DNA of 64,000 nucleotides, taken from Ariolimax columbianus (taxonomy: Eukaryota > Mollusca > Gastropoda > Stylommatophora > Arionidae). A program made the translations under genes and the position numbers. The stretch's first letter is position 1, and each line of letters begins with the position of its first letter. The notes under the pieces are model-generated. The model was given only the letters and a program-made list of their open reading frames with translations. It was not told the DNA's origin and did no database searches. Positions 47,241 to 57,199 of the stretch are shown one piece after another. The stretch spans positions 20,387,464 through 20,451,463 of the forward strand of contig JAVGWX010000018.1 of the NCBI GenBank assembly GCA_036924085.1, in the 5' to 3' direction.

Positions 47241-47829
47241 CCATAGTACATGTTACAGTGTTGTTATTCTTTGTACTCCTTTTTGGTCCTAGTAACACTA
47301 AGACAAAACACACAAGTATAACAAAATTAAAAAACCAACAACAAATATAGAATTTATTGATAAAAATAGTTTATTTTACATTATCTCGTTGATTTATATA
47401 ATATACCTTGTAATTAATCATGAGATAAAATCAACAGTAAAGTTACACATATAAATGGAACATATGATTTTACTGTATGGCATTCAACATATGGGTCTGT
47501 GTCACATATAGGTCATTCAACAACACTTGTTCGTGATGAGGACCTTTACTTTTTTTCACCTAGCCAGTCCTTCCAGTCGAGTTTTCTGTAAATCCGGGTT
47601 GTGGATGGGTGCGGAGATGGCTGACGAGTTTGATTTGGGATCTGCATACTTGCAGGCATGGAAATTTCGCTTCGCGAGACGGTGATCATTATTATTAGCT
47701 TTATCTCATCCTCTTTATTGCTCAGCCAGGAAACTCGCAACTGACGCAGCTTTTTGACTGTAGTTTAGCGTGTCAGCGGACTTACGCTCTCCGCTTCACC
47801 CTTCGTCACAGGGCTCGACTATTATTATA
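47241..47829. other. Unassigned; probable LINE 3'UTR-like repeat at 47545-47820
   Basis: The minus strand carries a 64-codon frame ending IYRKLDWKDWLGEKK, a complex sequence that may be the C terminus of an unidentified repeat. Confidence 0.35.
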
Positions 47830-48000
47830 TAGGACATTCAACAATACTTTTATGTATAGGACATTCAACAACAGTTTTATGTATATAGGACATTCAACAA
47901 CAGGACACTCAATAACACCTTTATGATACAGCAGTTTTATAATACAGGATACTCAATAGCAGTTTTATAATAGAGCATTAAATAACACTTTTGTGTAATT
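47830..48000. repeat. Short degenerate tandem repeat, about 27 bp
   Basis: TAGGACATTCAACAACAGTT plus TTATGTA recurs with decay. Confidence 0.75.
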
Positions 48001-48114
48001 CAACATTTATTACACAATAAGCGGTCAACAATAAATATCATAGATGACCAGTGTTATCTTTTCCTGTATCATATTCTGCTTCTGAAGACAGATTGTCAAA
48101 GTGAAATTATAGAA

Positions 48115-48840
48115 TCCTTAACAAACTTATCCTTTCCTCAACAGGGGGCATGGGATCTATATGGTGATTCTGTAACAAACTTATCCTTTCCTCAACAGGG
48201 GGCATGGGATCTGTATGGTGATTCTGTAACAAACTTATCCTTTCCTCAACAGGGGGCATGGGATCTGTATGGTGATTCTGTAACAAACTTATCCTTTCCT
48301 CAACAGGGGGCATGGGATCTGTATGGTGATTCTGTAACAAACTTATCCTTTCCTCAACAGGGGGCATGGGATCTGTATGGTGATTCTGTAACAAACTTAT
48401 CCTTTCCTCAACAGGGGGCATGAGATCTATATGGTGATTCTGTAACAAACTTATCCCTTTCCTCAACAGGGGGCATGAGATCTATATGGTGATTCTGTAA
48501 CAAACTTATCCTTTCCTCAACAGGGGGCATGAGATCTATATGGTGATTCTGTAACAAACTTATCCCTTTCCTCAACACGGGCCCTGGGATCTGTAACAAA
48601 CTTATTCCTTTCTTCCTCAACATGGACCCCAGGAAACTGTAACAAACTTATTCCTTTCTTTCTCAACATGGACCCCAGGAAACTGTAACAAACTTATCCC
48701 TTTCTTCCTCAACACGGGCCCCGGGGATCTATATGGTGAATCCTTAACAAACCTTTATCTTGCGTCCTCAACACGGGCCCCGGGGATCTATATGGTGAAT
48801 CCTTAACAAACCTTTATCTTGCGTCCTCAACAATAGACTT
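48115..48840. repeat. 54-bp tandem array (about 9 clean units, then decayed units)
   Basis: The unit is GTAACAAACTTATCCTTTCC, TCAACAGGGGGCATGGGATC, TGTATGGTGATTCT. Since 54 is divisible by 3, the minus strand stays open (ISLLQNHHTDPMPPVEER repeated), but no start or context supports a gene. Confidence 0.94.
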
Positions 48841-48911
48841 TCGAAATGTACATGCTGTATCCTTAGCAAACATATCTATAGTAAAACTGTACAGCTTCCT
48901 ATCCCCCCATT

Positions 48912-49195
48912 AAGATCTGCATGGAACTCAAAGATGCCTCAGTGAATGGACTGACAGTAGCCAGCGACCCACAGTTGACCAAGACCCATTTCCACCTCCA
49001 AGCGAGCAGCAACCCTGGAAACAGGCTGCACCAGGGTAGTCCGGCTAAGAGAATAGGGATTGCAGTGGGAAGGCAAACCCGGAACCCAAAAAAGCCAGCT
49101 GAAATATAATGTATTGGGCCGAAAAGCTCAGATATCACAGCCTTGCTGTAAACTATGACACAACATCCTTTTCAGGACGAACGCAGATGAAGAAG
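48912..49195 (+). mobile_element. SINE-E copy
   Basis: AGATCTGCATGGAACTCAAA region through CAGGACGAACGCAGATGAAG. Confidence 0.82.
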
Positions 49196-49279
49196 ATCTG
49201 CATGGGTGACCCCTCGCACCACATTTCACAATAACATCTCTCCACACATTCACACATGAGAAGAAAATTACACATTATT

Positions 49280-49820
49280 AAGTAATGGTTGATCAGTCCG
49301 GAGACTGGTTGTCTGAGTATGTCTCTCCATTTGACCCTATTCTGTGGTTGATCAGTCTGGAGACTGGTTGTAAGGTTGTCTGAGTATGTCCCTCCATTTG
49401 ACCCTATCCTCTGCATATCTCTTCGTTTCAGCATAAGTTCGTACTTTAATGTGTCTAGATGCCTGTGATGTAAAATTGAATCTTGGACGCCCAGATTCTC
49501 CTCTAGGATCTTCTGTCAAAGACTTTCATGTCTGATATTGTACCCAACCAACTTAACCGACATTCTTGTTTCATATACAATATTTGTCTTTGTGCGTCCA
49601 CTTCAGTGAGTACAATGTCATTAGATTTTTTTTCTGTCCAACTCACTCCTTCCATTCTATGGTAGCACCACATTTAAAATGCTTCCAATCTTTGTTCATC
49701 CTTCTTTGCTAGAGTCCATGTTTCAGCCCTTACAGTGCAATTGGTCATATATGAGTGGCCATTATTTTTGTCCTCTAGTCAAATTCTACCACCTTGGAAA
49801 ACTTCTTACCGTCCAGTTTA
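49280..49820 (-). mobile_element. Decayed RTE-like LINE 3' region
   Basis: The minus strand has short readable pieces (GRPRFNFTSQASRHIKVRTY, EDRVKWRDILRQP) that fit an RTE-like C terminus. A segment (TTGATCAGTCTGGAGACTGG onward) is locally duplicated between 49288 and 49408. Confidence 0.5.
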
Positions 49821-50125
49821 GGCCGAAGATGTAGCTATGAATCAGCTGACAGCAGTCAGCGACTCGTAGTTGGCTGCTTACATCAGGGTGACATCAGTGA
49901 CTCATAACTGACCAAGACCCTATTCTGCCTGCAAAGTGGTGGCGCTGAAAACAGGCTGCAACCATGCAGCCTGGCTAAGAGATTAGGGATCAAATAGGGA
50001 AGGCAGATCTGGTCCCAAAAATGTTGTGCTGAAATCTGATATGTTGGGCCGAATGGTGCGGATATTGCAGTAAACTACAACGCAACATCACAAACGTCCT
50101 TTTCAGGATGAACATAGATGAAGAA
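49812..50125 (+). mobile_element. SINE-E copy
   Basis: AGGCCGAAGATGTAGCTATG through CAGGATGAACATAGATGAAG. Confidence 0.82.
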
Positions 50126-50339
50126 CTTTCCAGTTGAACCCAAACGGACCTTTGGATTTCGATCTTCTTGCCAGATCTTCAGAACATTGTAGACTAACTG
50201 TGTTTCATGTACCTAATTTGAGGTATCCATAAACAAATGATATACCGTACTGTATTGGACTAAATAAAATGTTAACTATGGGTAGTCAAGTATAGAAATG
50301 TAGCTTCTGTATTTAATTAAAGCCACGTGGAGTGGGCAC

Positions 50340-50960
50340 CCACAATGACAAAGTGCTACAGAAACTACCGATACAAAAGCACACAAAGTACTACAGAAAC
50401 TACTGCCACAAAAGCACTACAGAAACTACCGCCACAAATCACACAAAGTGCTACAGAAACTACTGCCACAAAAGCACACAAAGTACTACAGAAACTACCG
50501 CCACAAAAGCACACAAAGTACTACAGAAACTACTGCCACAAAAGCACTACAGAAACTACCGCCACAAATCACACAAAGTGCTACAGAAACTACCGCCATA
50601 AAAGCACACAAAGTACTACAGAAACTACTGCCACAAAAGCACACAAAGTACTACAGAAACTACCGCCACAAAAGCACACAAAGTACTACAGAAACTACTG
50701 CCACAAAAGCACACAAAGTACTACAGAAACTACCGCCACAAATCACACAAAGTGCTACAGAAACTACCGCCATAAAAGCACACAAAGTACTACAGAAACT
50801 ACTGCCACAAAAGCACACAAAGTACTACAGAAACTACCGCCACAAAAGCACACAAAGTACTACAGAAACTACTGCCACAAAAGCACTACAGAAACTACCG
50901 CCACAAATCACACAAAGTGCTACAGAAACTACCGCTACAAAAGAGCACAAAGTGCTTTGA
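50340..50960. repeat. 35-bp tandem array, about 18 units with 24-bp short units
   Basis: The unit is ACACAAAGTACTACAGAAAC plus TACCGCCACAAAAGC; some units lack the CACAAAGTA part. A higher-order pattern of five to six units recurs. Open frames in all plus frames are artefacts of the repeat. Confidence 0.94.
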
Positions 50961-50999
50961 TGCATGCTTTCATGATTCATCATCACACAGAGAACATTC

Positions 51000-51470
51000 C
51001 TGTAAGTTCTCCGTGCTACATTCAAGCAGCCAGCTAAGCTTATATATACTGTCCGAGTCAAGTGTTGCTTTCGTGTTCTTCGAATCTTTCAAGACAGGAC
51101 ACATTTCTCCCCTCGCCACTCCCAAATCTATCATTCTATGCCCATATGCATTTTCGTGACCTTCTGTCTCTTCATCATTATGTAGAGTATTCATGATTGC
51201 CCTTATCAACTCAACCCAGTCTCTCGTTATCACCATAGCTTGTCCGGCCACTACATCAGCTCTTTTGTTGCTCCGGACGCCTGCATGTCCCGGGCAGTAG
51301 CTCCATGTGACACCTTGTATACAAAAGTTGATTAGAAGAGAGGCCCACTCCCTTCTTAGCATGCACCTTTCTATCCTACAAAGCATACACTGCGAGTTTG
51401 ACAGTATCACAGCGTGTGTCAGCAACTTCCTAAAGCAAGCTTCCTGTAGCGGTTGTCCCACACTATGACT
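51000..51470 (-). mobile_element. RNase H remnant of another LINE
   Basis: The minus strand has SNSQCMLCRIERCMLRREW and GVTWSYCPGHAGVRSNKRADVVAGQA, an RNase H C-terminal pattern (W.PGH.G..N..AD). It has no close relative elsewhere in the window. Confidence 0.65.
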
Positions 51471-51649
51471 GGGCTAATAAGGGACAAGAAGGCGTAAATG
51501 AATCTCCCAAGCGCATTATAGGGGACAAATTAAGTAGTACAAGGGGCTAACAACCTTACACCACCACTATAAGAGTGCACATATGTGATTTGTTAGGGCT
51601 ACAGTAGTCTCTCTATGCTTCATGTGTAGTGAAGAGGAGACTAAATTTT

Positions 51650-51795
51650 CTTCTTATTCTTCTTCCGCGTTCGTTCTCAATCTCCAGCTACCAAGCAGCA
51701 GGATGTAGTCCGGAGAATGGAATGCGGTGTGTCGCTAGTTTACATCTTGGCTGCAGTATTTGCACCTTCGGTCCACACATCATCTTCAGCAGAGA
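51650..51795 (-). mobile_element. SINE-A 3' fragment
   Basis: It runs from TTCTTCTTCCGCGTTCGTTC to CACACATCATCTTCAGCAG. Confidence 0.8.
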
Positions 51796-52109
51796 CTAGA
51801 TTTATCTCTGATAATATCAGCACAGTGACACACCTCCATCTTGTATAAAGAATTATCAAGTATTTATCTTCCATATCAGCGCAATACTTAAAAGCCTGAG
51901 TAGGAATAACACACTCTGTCCTCCTGACACTTCATGAAGATGCATATTTCGCTGAGTTGCATAAACAATGAAAGTACTTAGCTTTGATGTATCATTCTCA
52001 GATAAACATGTTATTTTGGCAGATACAAAATAGTATCAAATAATTGTATAATTGATACATGGAAAGAAAAAATATGGGGGGGGGGTTTTGGGGAGAAAGA
52101 ATTTTCTAC

Positions 52110-52310
52110 AAGGGATAATAATAAGGAAATGCATTCTGTTTACGGTGAGAAGTGTTTGTCATGTAATGCGGTGCATAACTGGGTGGATAAATTTTCTCAA
52201 GGATGCTTTGAAAAATGCTTATGAAGCCCGACTAAGGCATCCTGTTCAGATTGCACCAGAAGCATCTGTGCGGCAGGTGTGAAAGATGATTTGAGCTAAC
52301 TGGCGAGTAA
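52110..52310 (+). pseudogene. Mariner (SETMAR-like) transposase N-terminal remnant
   Basis: The frame from 52125 reads EMHSVYGEKCLSCNAVHNWV then DKFSQG, the helix-turn-helix start of mariner/SETMAR-type transposases (YGEKCLS.KAVHNWV.KFSQG). After a frameshift it reads RHPVQIAPEASVRQV and NWRVTMD. Stops and shifts make it non-functional. The catalytic DDD domain is absent; it runs straight into a 29-bp tandem array. Confidence 0.75.
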
Positions 52311-52507
52311 CTATGGATTGAGTCTGGGACAATGAGTAACTATGGATTGAGTCTGGGACAATGAGTAACTATGGATTGAGTCTGGGACAATGAGTAACTA
52401 TGGATTGAGTCTGGGACAATGAGTAACTATGGATTGAGTCTGGGACAATGAGTAACTATGGATTGAGTCTGGGACAATGAGTAACTATGGATTGAGTCTA
52501 GGACAAT
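52305..52507. repeat. 29-bp tandem array, exactly 7 units, seeded in transposase sequence
   Basis: The unit is GAGTAACTATGGATTGAGTC plus TGGGACAAT, head to tail, nearly identical; only the last unit has a visible change (CTAGGAC). The first unit is continuous with the mariner-like frame, so the array grew from transposase coding sequence. Confidence 0.95.
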
Positions 52508-52604
52508 GAGTAAACAGAGAAATCCCTAGCAGCATAAAGAAAGTGGTTCCTACATAGACATTGGAAATCTAAGAAATAGAATGATTATATATTACTGTGT
52601 GACA

Positions 52605-52870
52605 TGGCATAACACCGGCTATGGTTATGTGGTTTGTTTAGAGCAGCATAGATGGTGCCTCATACACTGCGGGTCTATTTCCTCTAATGTTTGAGTCTAT
52701 TAAGGTTAACCACCCTCCGTAAGTGCTTGTCTCAATGCAGCGGAGTATTTAGCTGCTCAAGCCTAGCCCGCTAAGCAGGAAACCCTTTTCCTGGCTACAT
52801 TCAGCTCATACCAGAGCTGGGACCTGACCAGGGGCATCTACTCCTGTAGAGGTACAAGTCGACTAGGAAT
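52605..52870 (+). repeat. Dispersed repeat associated with the CR1-like 3' end
   Basis: It is the inverted relative of 26045-26340 (TGACATGGCATAACACCGGC, GTTTAGAGCAGCATAGATGG, GCTCATACCAGAGCTGGGAC, GAGGTACAAGTCGACTAGG). The 26045 copy is directly joined to the CR1-like LINE terminus, suggesting an extended 3'UTR or a derived SINE. Confidence 0.7.
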
Positions 52871-53059
52871 ATATTACTAGAAAACAAAAAAATAATAGTA
52901 AGACGGGCAGAATTTAATGGATGCATATTCAGAAAGGAGTGGCGGGCTACCAAGCCTTGGGAACATGGAAAATTATTTTAGCAACAATAGAGGCAGAAGA
53001 AAAAGGGTCTGAGATGATATGACGGGAAACCAACAAGGTGCTGAGATGCTCACAGAACT

Positions 53060-53235
53060 GGCGGGGGTAAATGCTTGGGATGCATTGTAACAGGAAACAG
53101 TGAAGACAGGGTCAATTAATGCATTCAAAGAAAAGATTGGATGTGCATAGGTATTTTTAGATCAAGGGAATGTAAAAGAAACTGGTGGTATACAGAGTCT
53201 TCTAAGTCAGTATAAAGATGTTCAAGTTAAGTTAA
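53060..53235 (+). mobile_element. CR1/Jockey-like LINE 3' fragment
   Basis: AATGCTTGGGATGCATTGTA, GTCAATTAATGCATTCAAAG and AGTATAAAGATGTTCAAG match the same 3' end. The hairpin is shortened (TATACAGAGTCTTCTAAG). Confidence 0.78.
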
Positions 53236-53479
53236 AGTGAAAATTGATTGTCAACACCATTTGATCAGCAGCACCATTTGATCAACAGCACCAAGACATG
53301 TGGTGATGATGATGGTAAAAGGGAACAAAATAAATAAATGATAAATGAGATGCATTTATGTATTCTGTGATAACATACAAAAGATTTCTAAGTTAAAATG
53401 TGTTGGTATATTCTCGTTAGGAAGGAAAATAATGTTGTGATATATATATAAACACTGGACTTTTGAGGGATAGTGTAAC

Positions 53480-53840
53480 ATAGAAATCAGTTCTAATGTA
53501 TGACTCGGAAACATGGGATGTGACTAACAGCATCGCATACAGACTGCAGACCTTTAAAAACAGATGACTCCGTCTTCACATATGACAACAAGATAAAAAT
53601 ATTACAACAGCTATTACAGCTGAACATTAAAAAGAAATTATGGAGATTGAAAGAACACATCAGGACAAAACTTAACAATATAGCCATTCATGCACTGGAT
53701 TGGAGCACACAGGAGAAAAGAAGAACAGGGAGGACAAAGAATGCTTGGTTAAAAAAAAAAAGCTCAGGCAACTGGGGTCGCATGGTCAGACTAAATAGGA
53801 CAGCCCAAAAACAAGAATCGATGGAGAACATGTTCTCATA
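53480..53840 (+). mobile_element. Decayed RTE-like LINE C-terminal region
   Basis: It reads LKEHIRTKLNNIAIHALDWS, then KRRTGRTKNAWLKKKSSGNW, matching the ALDW ... GRP(K)..WL end of RTE-like proteins. A 36-bp tandem array follows. Confidence 0.6.
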
Positions 53841-53844
53841 GCAA

Positions 53845-54030
53845 CAAGAACGATTAAACCAAGTCTAACTTATGTAAAAACTAGAAGGATTAAACCAAGT
53901 CTAAGTTGTGCAGAAACCAGAAGGATTAAACCAAGTCTAACGTGTGCAGAAACCAGAAATATTAAGTCAAATCTAACTTGTGTAGAAACCAAAAAGAGTA
54001 GATTAAGTCAAGTCTAACTTTGATAAAAAT
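53845..54030. repeat. 36-bp degenerate tandem array, about 5 units
   Basis: The unit resembles GAAACCAGAAGGATTAAACC plus AAGTCTAACTTGTGCA. Confidence 0.85.
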
Positions 54031-54374
54031 CCTTCTGTCATGATTCAGTACATGACTTTTCCGTCCACGTGTACCATCAAGCATTACGTGAAGCAGAAAT
54101 GGACATTCTTTAACAAAATATGTTGCTTCGGTCATTGTAAGCATGATTCAGTTCTTATAGTGATTAGAGTGAAAAGAATGACACAAAGGAGAAGATGCCA
54201 GACAGTGTAACGCCACTGCATGGGGCATTGTTAACGGCAAAGTTGATAAAAATCGCGTAAGACGTGTTTGCGAAGATCCACAATTACCAACAAATGTGTG
54301 GATACATAGGACCGAATAATAGAACCACTGTATTATCTTCCCAGCATATCGTAAAAGTTGACTAGCAAATGATA

Positions 54375-54840
54375 TTCATTGGATATCCTGCATCATTATC
54401 ATCGTGTAACATGTCATTTGCAGAACGTCGCTCTCTTGACAGCCTGTCTGTAGGTTACGCTGTCTTCTGGCCTGCTCCAGGGTCAAATCCAGCACCCCTT
54501 GATGTCCAGAGTCCATTGTCTTCTCGGTCAGCCCCTGCCTCGTTTCCCAGTGACCATGCCCTCCATAACCACTCTTTCCAGTTCGCGGTGTCATGTAACG
54601 TGTTCAAAAAACCTCAGCTTTCGGGTCATTACATCATTTAAAAGCCAATTCTCCTCCACATTCAGGTCTTGTCGGATGGATTTGTTTGTTTCTTTCTTTG
54701 GCCACTGGATTTTTAGGACTCTTCTGTAGCACTGTGTCTCAAAAGCACCGATCTTCGCTCTTAGTGCTTTTGTAAACGTCCATGTTTCACATCCATAGGT
54801 TGCCACAGGAAAAATGCATACTCTTTATGGCAAGCTAAAG
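54375..54840 (-). mobile_element. RTE-like LINE 3' fragment ending in (ATG)n
   Basis: The minus strand reads ATYGCETWTFTKALRAKIGA, FETQCYRRVLKIQW, and, in shifted frames, VMTRKLRFFEHVT and a Gly/Arg-rich end; the tail is ATGATAATGATG. It is the same family as 22455-23440 and is followed at 54840 by a plus-strand RTE fragment (head to head). Confidence 0.78.
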
Positions 54841-55640
54841 GAACCTGATCAATGAAGAACCAATTGTGTTGGAGGGCCATTCGAAGAGGGGGTTGCCTTT
54901 ACTTATATGGGCAGCACAAATGACATGTCAGGGGGTATTGACGCAGATGCAGAGACCAGAATTGGAAAGACAAGAGTGGTATTCTTGACACTAAACACAA
55001 TATGGAGGTCCAGAGAAATCAAGATTCGTACCAAAGTTAGAATATTCTGCACCAGTGTCAAGTCTGTGCTGCTGTTTGAAGTGGAAAAGTGGAGAACAAC
55101 CAAGGCAATACAAAATGCCAGTCTCATGACAGCATTTGTCATTGGTGAAGAGGACAACTCTTCTGGAGTGAAGCCGCGGCCTATGTGAGGTGGGATGGCC
55201 AGTTCCCTTCCTTGATGTTTTTAACCTTTCCCAACTCATATGTCAGGTACCCATTTACATCTGGGTCAACCGGAGGAGGTCGTACCATATTCTCAATTAG
55301 TTTTGTCCGTTTTTGAATTCGAATACCGACACGCAGTAATCCCAGTCTAGCAAGTCAGCTCACTGTCGACTAGGCCACATGCTCCACAAGCCACGAAAGA
55401 TAATGGGTATAAAATGCCAGGACATGGTGAGGAATGAGGACCTGTGAGAAGGAGCCAACCAACAGCCACTGGAACAACAAATTAGGTTGGATAGGACATA
55501 CGATGAGGAAAGCACCGTCTAACATAGCTTTGCAGGCTCCATATGGAATCTGCAGGGGAAGAGAAAGAGGAGTAAACCTAAAAATACATGTTAAAGGATA
55601 CTACAATGAAATGGTTACACCTGGAGATAGGCAGAAAGAG
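54841..55640 (+). mobile_element. RTE-like LINE C-terminal fragment split by a SINE-H copy
   Basis: The first part (to about 55147) reads YMGSTNDMSGGIDADAETR, IWRSREIKIRTKVRIF and SVLLFEVEKWRTTK. A SINE-H copy intervenes (about 55147-55395). The second part reads TNSHWNNKLGWIGHTMRK and GRERGVNLKIHVK (a decayed GRP..TW). The order matches intact RTE-like proteins. Confidence 0.78.
55147..55395 (-). mobile_element. SINE-H copy inside an RTE-like LINE
   Basis: CATATGTCAGGTACCCATTT mid-body and, on the minus strand, a head of TGGCCTAGTCGACAGTGAGC and GGTATTCGAATTC. Confidence 0.8.
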
Positions 55641-56035
55641 TAGCCTAGGACTGTGAATGCTGGTGAAATGTGGTCACCACCCAACCAACTCAGAAAGAGT
55701 AGCCTAGGACTGTGAAATGTGGTCACCACCCAACCAACGCAGAAAGAGTAGCCTAGGACTGTGAATGCTGGTGAAATGTGGTCACCACCCAACCAACGCA
55801 GAAAGAGTAGCCTAGGACTGTGAATGCTGGTGAAATGTGGTCACCACCCAACCAACTCAGAAAGAGTAGCCTAGGACTGTGAATGCTGGTGAAATGTGGT
55901 CACCACCCAACCAACTCAGAAAGAGTAGCCTAGGACTGTGAATGCTGGTGAAATGTGGTCACCACCCAACCAACTCAGAAAGAGTAGCCTAGGACTGTGA
56001 ATGCTGGTGAAATGTGGTCACCAACTGACCAACTC
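55635..56035. repeat. 59-bp tandem array, 7 units
   Basis: The unit is AACTCAGAAAGAGTAGCCTA, GGACTGTGAATGCTGGTGAA, ATGTGGTCACCACCCAACC. One unit has a deletion of GCTGGTGAAT. The first unit is continuous with the end of the RTE-like remnant. Confidence 0.94.
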
Positions 56036-56039
56036 AGAT

Positions 56040-56660
56040 TGTATTCTTTATAGATTTAAGATCACTACTGGATGCAATACAAAACACCAGAAGTGAACAA
56101 ATGCTGCAGGAAATCAGGTCAAAGCTCAACAAAATCCAAAGAACCTCAACAGTTGCTCTTCAGTGGCTACCCTTCCATTGTGGAATCACAAGGAATGAGA
56201 GAGCTGACGCCCTGTTCAAAGCATGCGGCAAGATGGAGCAACTTACCCATGCAGTGTCTTACCGAAAGGCAAAGACCATCATACAAAATTAGCGGAACTC
56301 AAAATGGAAGAAAGAAATGGGAGTGAGTAATGGACCTGACCCAATCCGCCAGCTCCACAGAAACCAACAAACCACCATCTTTCGCCTAAGAACAGGTCAC
56401 TGCAGACTATTGGGTCACCTACATCAGCTCAAGATATCACACACAAGTGACTTCCCGTGTGGAACAGGAGTCCAGACCCCTGAACACCTCCTACAGGACT
56501 GCCAAATATATAAAGACCTGCAATGCCATACCTGGCCAAAGGGAGCTGAGATGATGCAGAAGCTGTGGGGCTGCCACCTGTAGAGGACTGCGGACTTCGT
56601 CCTAGCGACAGGACTACAGATCTAGCATGACCAAAAAGCCTTAACACAGACAAAGAAGAA
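56040..56660 (+). mobile_element. I-clade LINE 3' fragment
   Basis: It reads TVALQWLPFHCGITRNERAD (RNase H), HAVSYRKAKTIIQN, then after a stop [20 protein letters not shown] and FPCGTGVQTPEHLLQDCQIY. The tail is ACAAAGAAGAAG near 56655. It begins where the 59-bp tandem array ends. Confidence 0.82.
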
Positions 56661-56832
56661 GAGGTCGCCAAGAGGGGCGACTGGCTTTGACTGATACCAC
56701 ATAACACTTTCACGTGTCAAATACTCTAATGCTCTAGTACAGCTGTTCCTACATCTCAAGTAAAGGACAGACGGGGTCAGCTATGTAGCTAAAAGTATCT
56801 TGTAAATATTAAACATTAAATTATACATATTA

Positions 56833-57175
56833 ATAGGCAGCTGCAGTGGTCAGCGACTCATAGCTGACTGCTAGTGTCAGGGTCAGCGAACCAGAGCTGC
56901 CAAGACCCTTCTACTCCTCCAAGCGGTGATCCTGGATAACAGGCTGCAGCAGAGCAGACTTGCTAAGGAGAAGGGATCGAAGAGGGAATGCTAACCCGGT
57001 ACTAAAAAAAATGCTTGTTGAAGAAAGATGTGTTGGACCAAAAGGTGCGAATATCACAGTCAAGCTGTAAACTATGACACAACACATTCCGTTCTCTGGA
57101 CTTCATTCTGCTACTTAAGCCCTTTCAGGGTTTGGTAGCGGGAGATTGAGAACGAACGAAGCCAAGCCAAGTCTT
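56833..57175 (+). mobile_element. SINE-A, plus orientation, near full length
   Basis: It runs from CAGCTGCAGTGGTCAGCGAC to GGGAGATTGAGAACGAACG. It sits directly before the 57.2-kb LINE and shows the family's 3' terminus without a long (GAA)n run. Confidence 0.86.
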
Positions 57176-57199
57176 ACATATTAAAAATTTTCGTTCATT

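Noticed and set aside
48115..48840. CRISPR-like array of regular repeats
   Set aside because: The repeats are contiguous with no unique spacers, in a eukaryotic genome; it is a minisatellite. The same applies to the other arrays.
50327..51037. 236-codon open frame of Thr/Lys/Tyr repeats
   Set aside because: It is a translation of the 35-bp tandem array; all plus frames are open.
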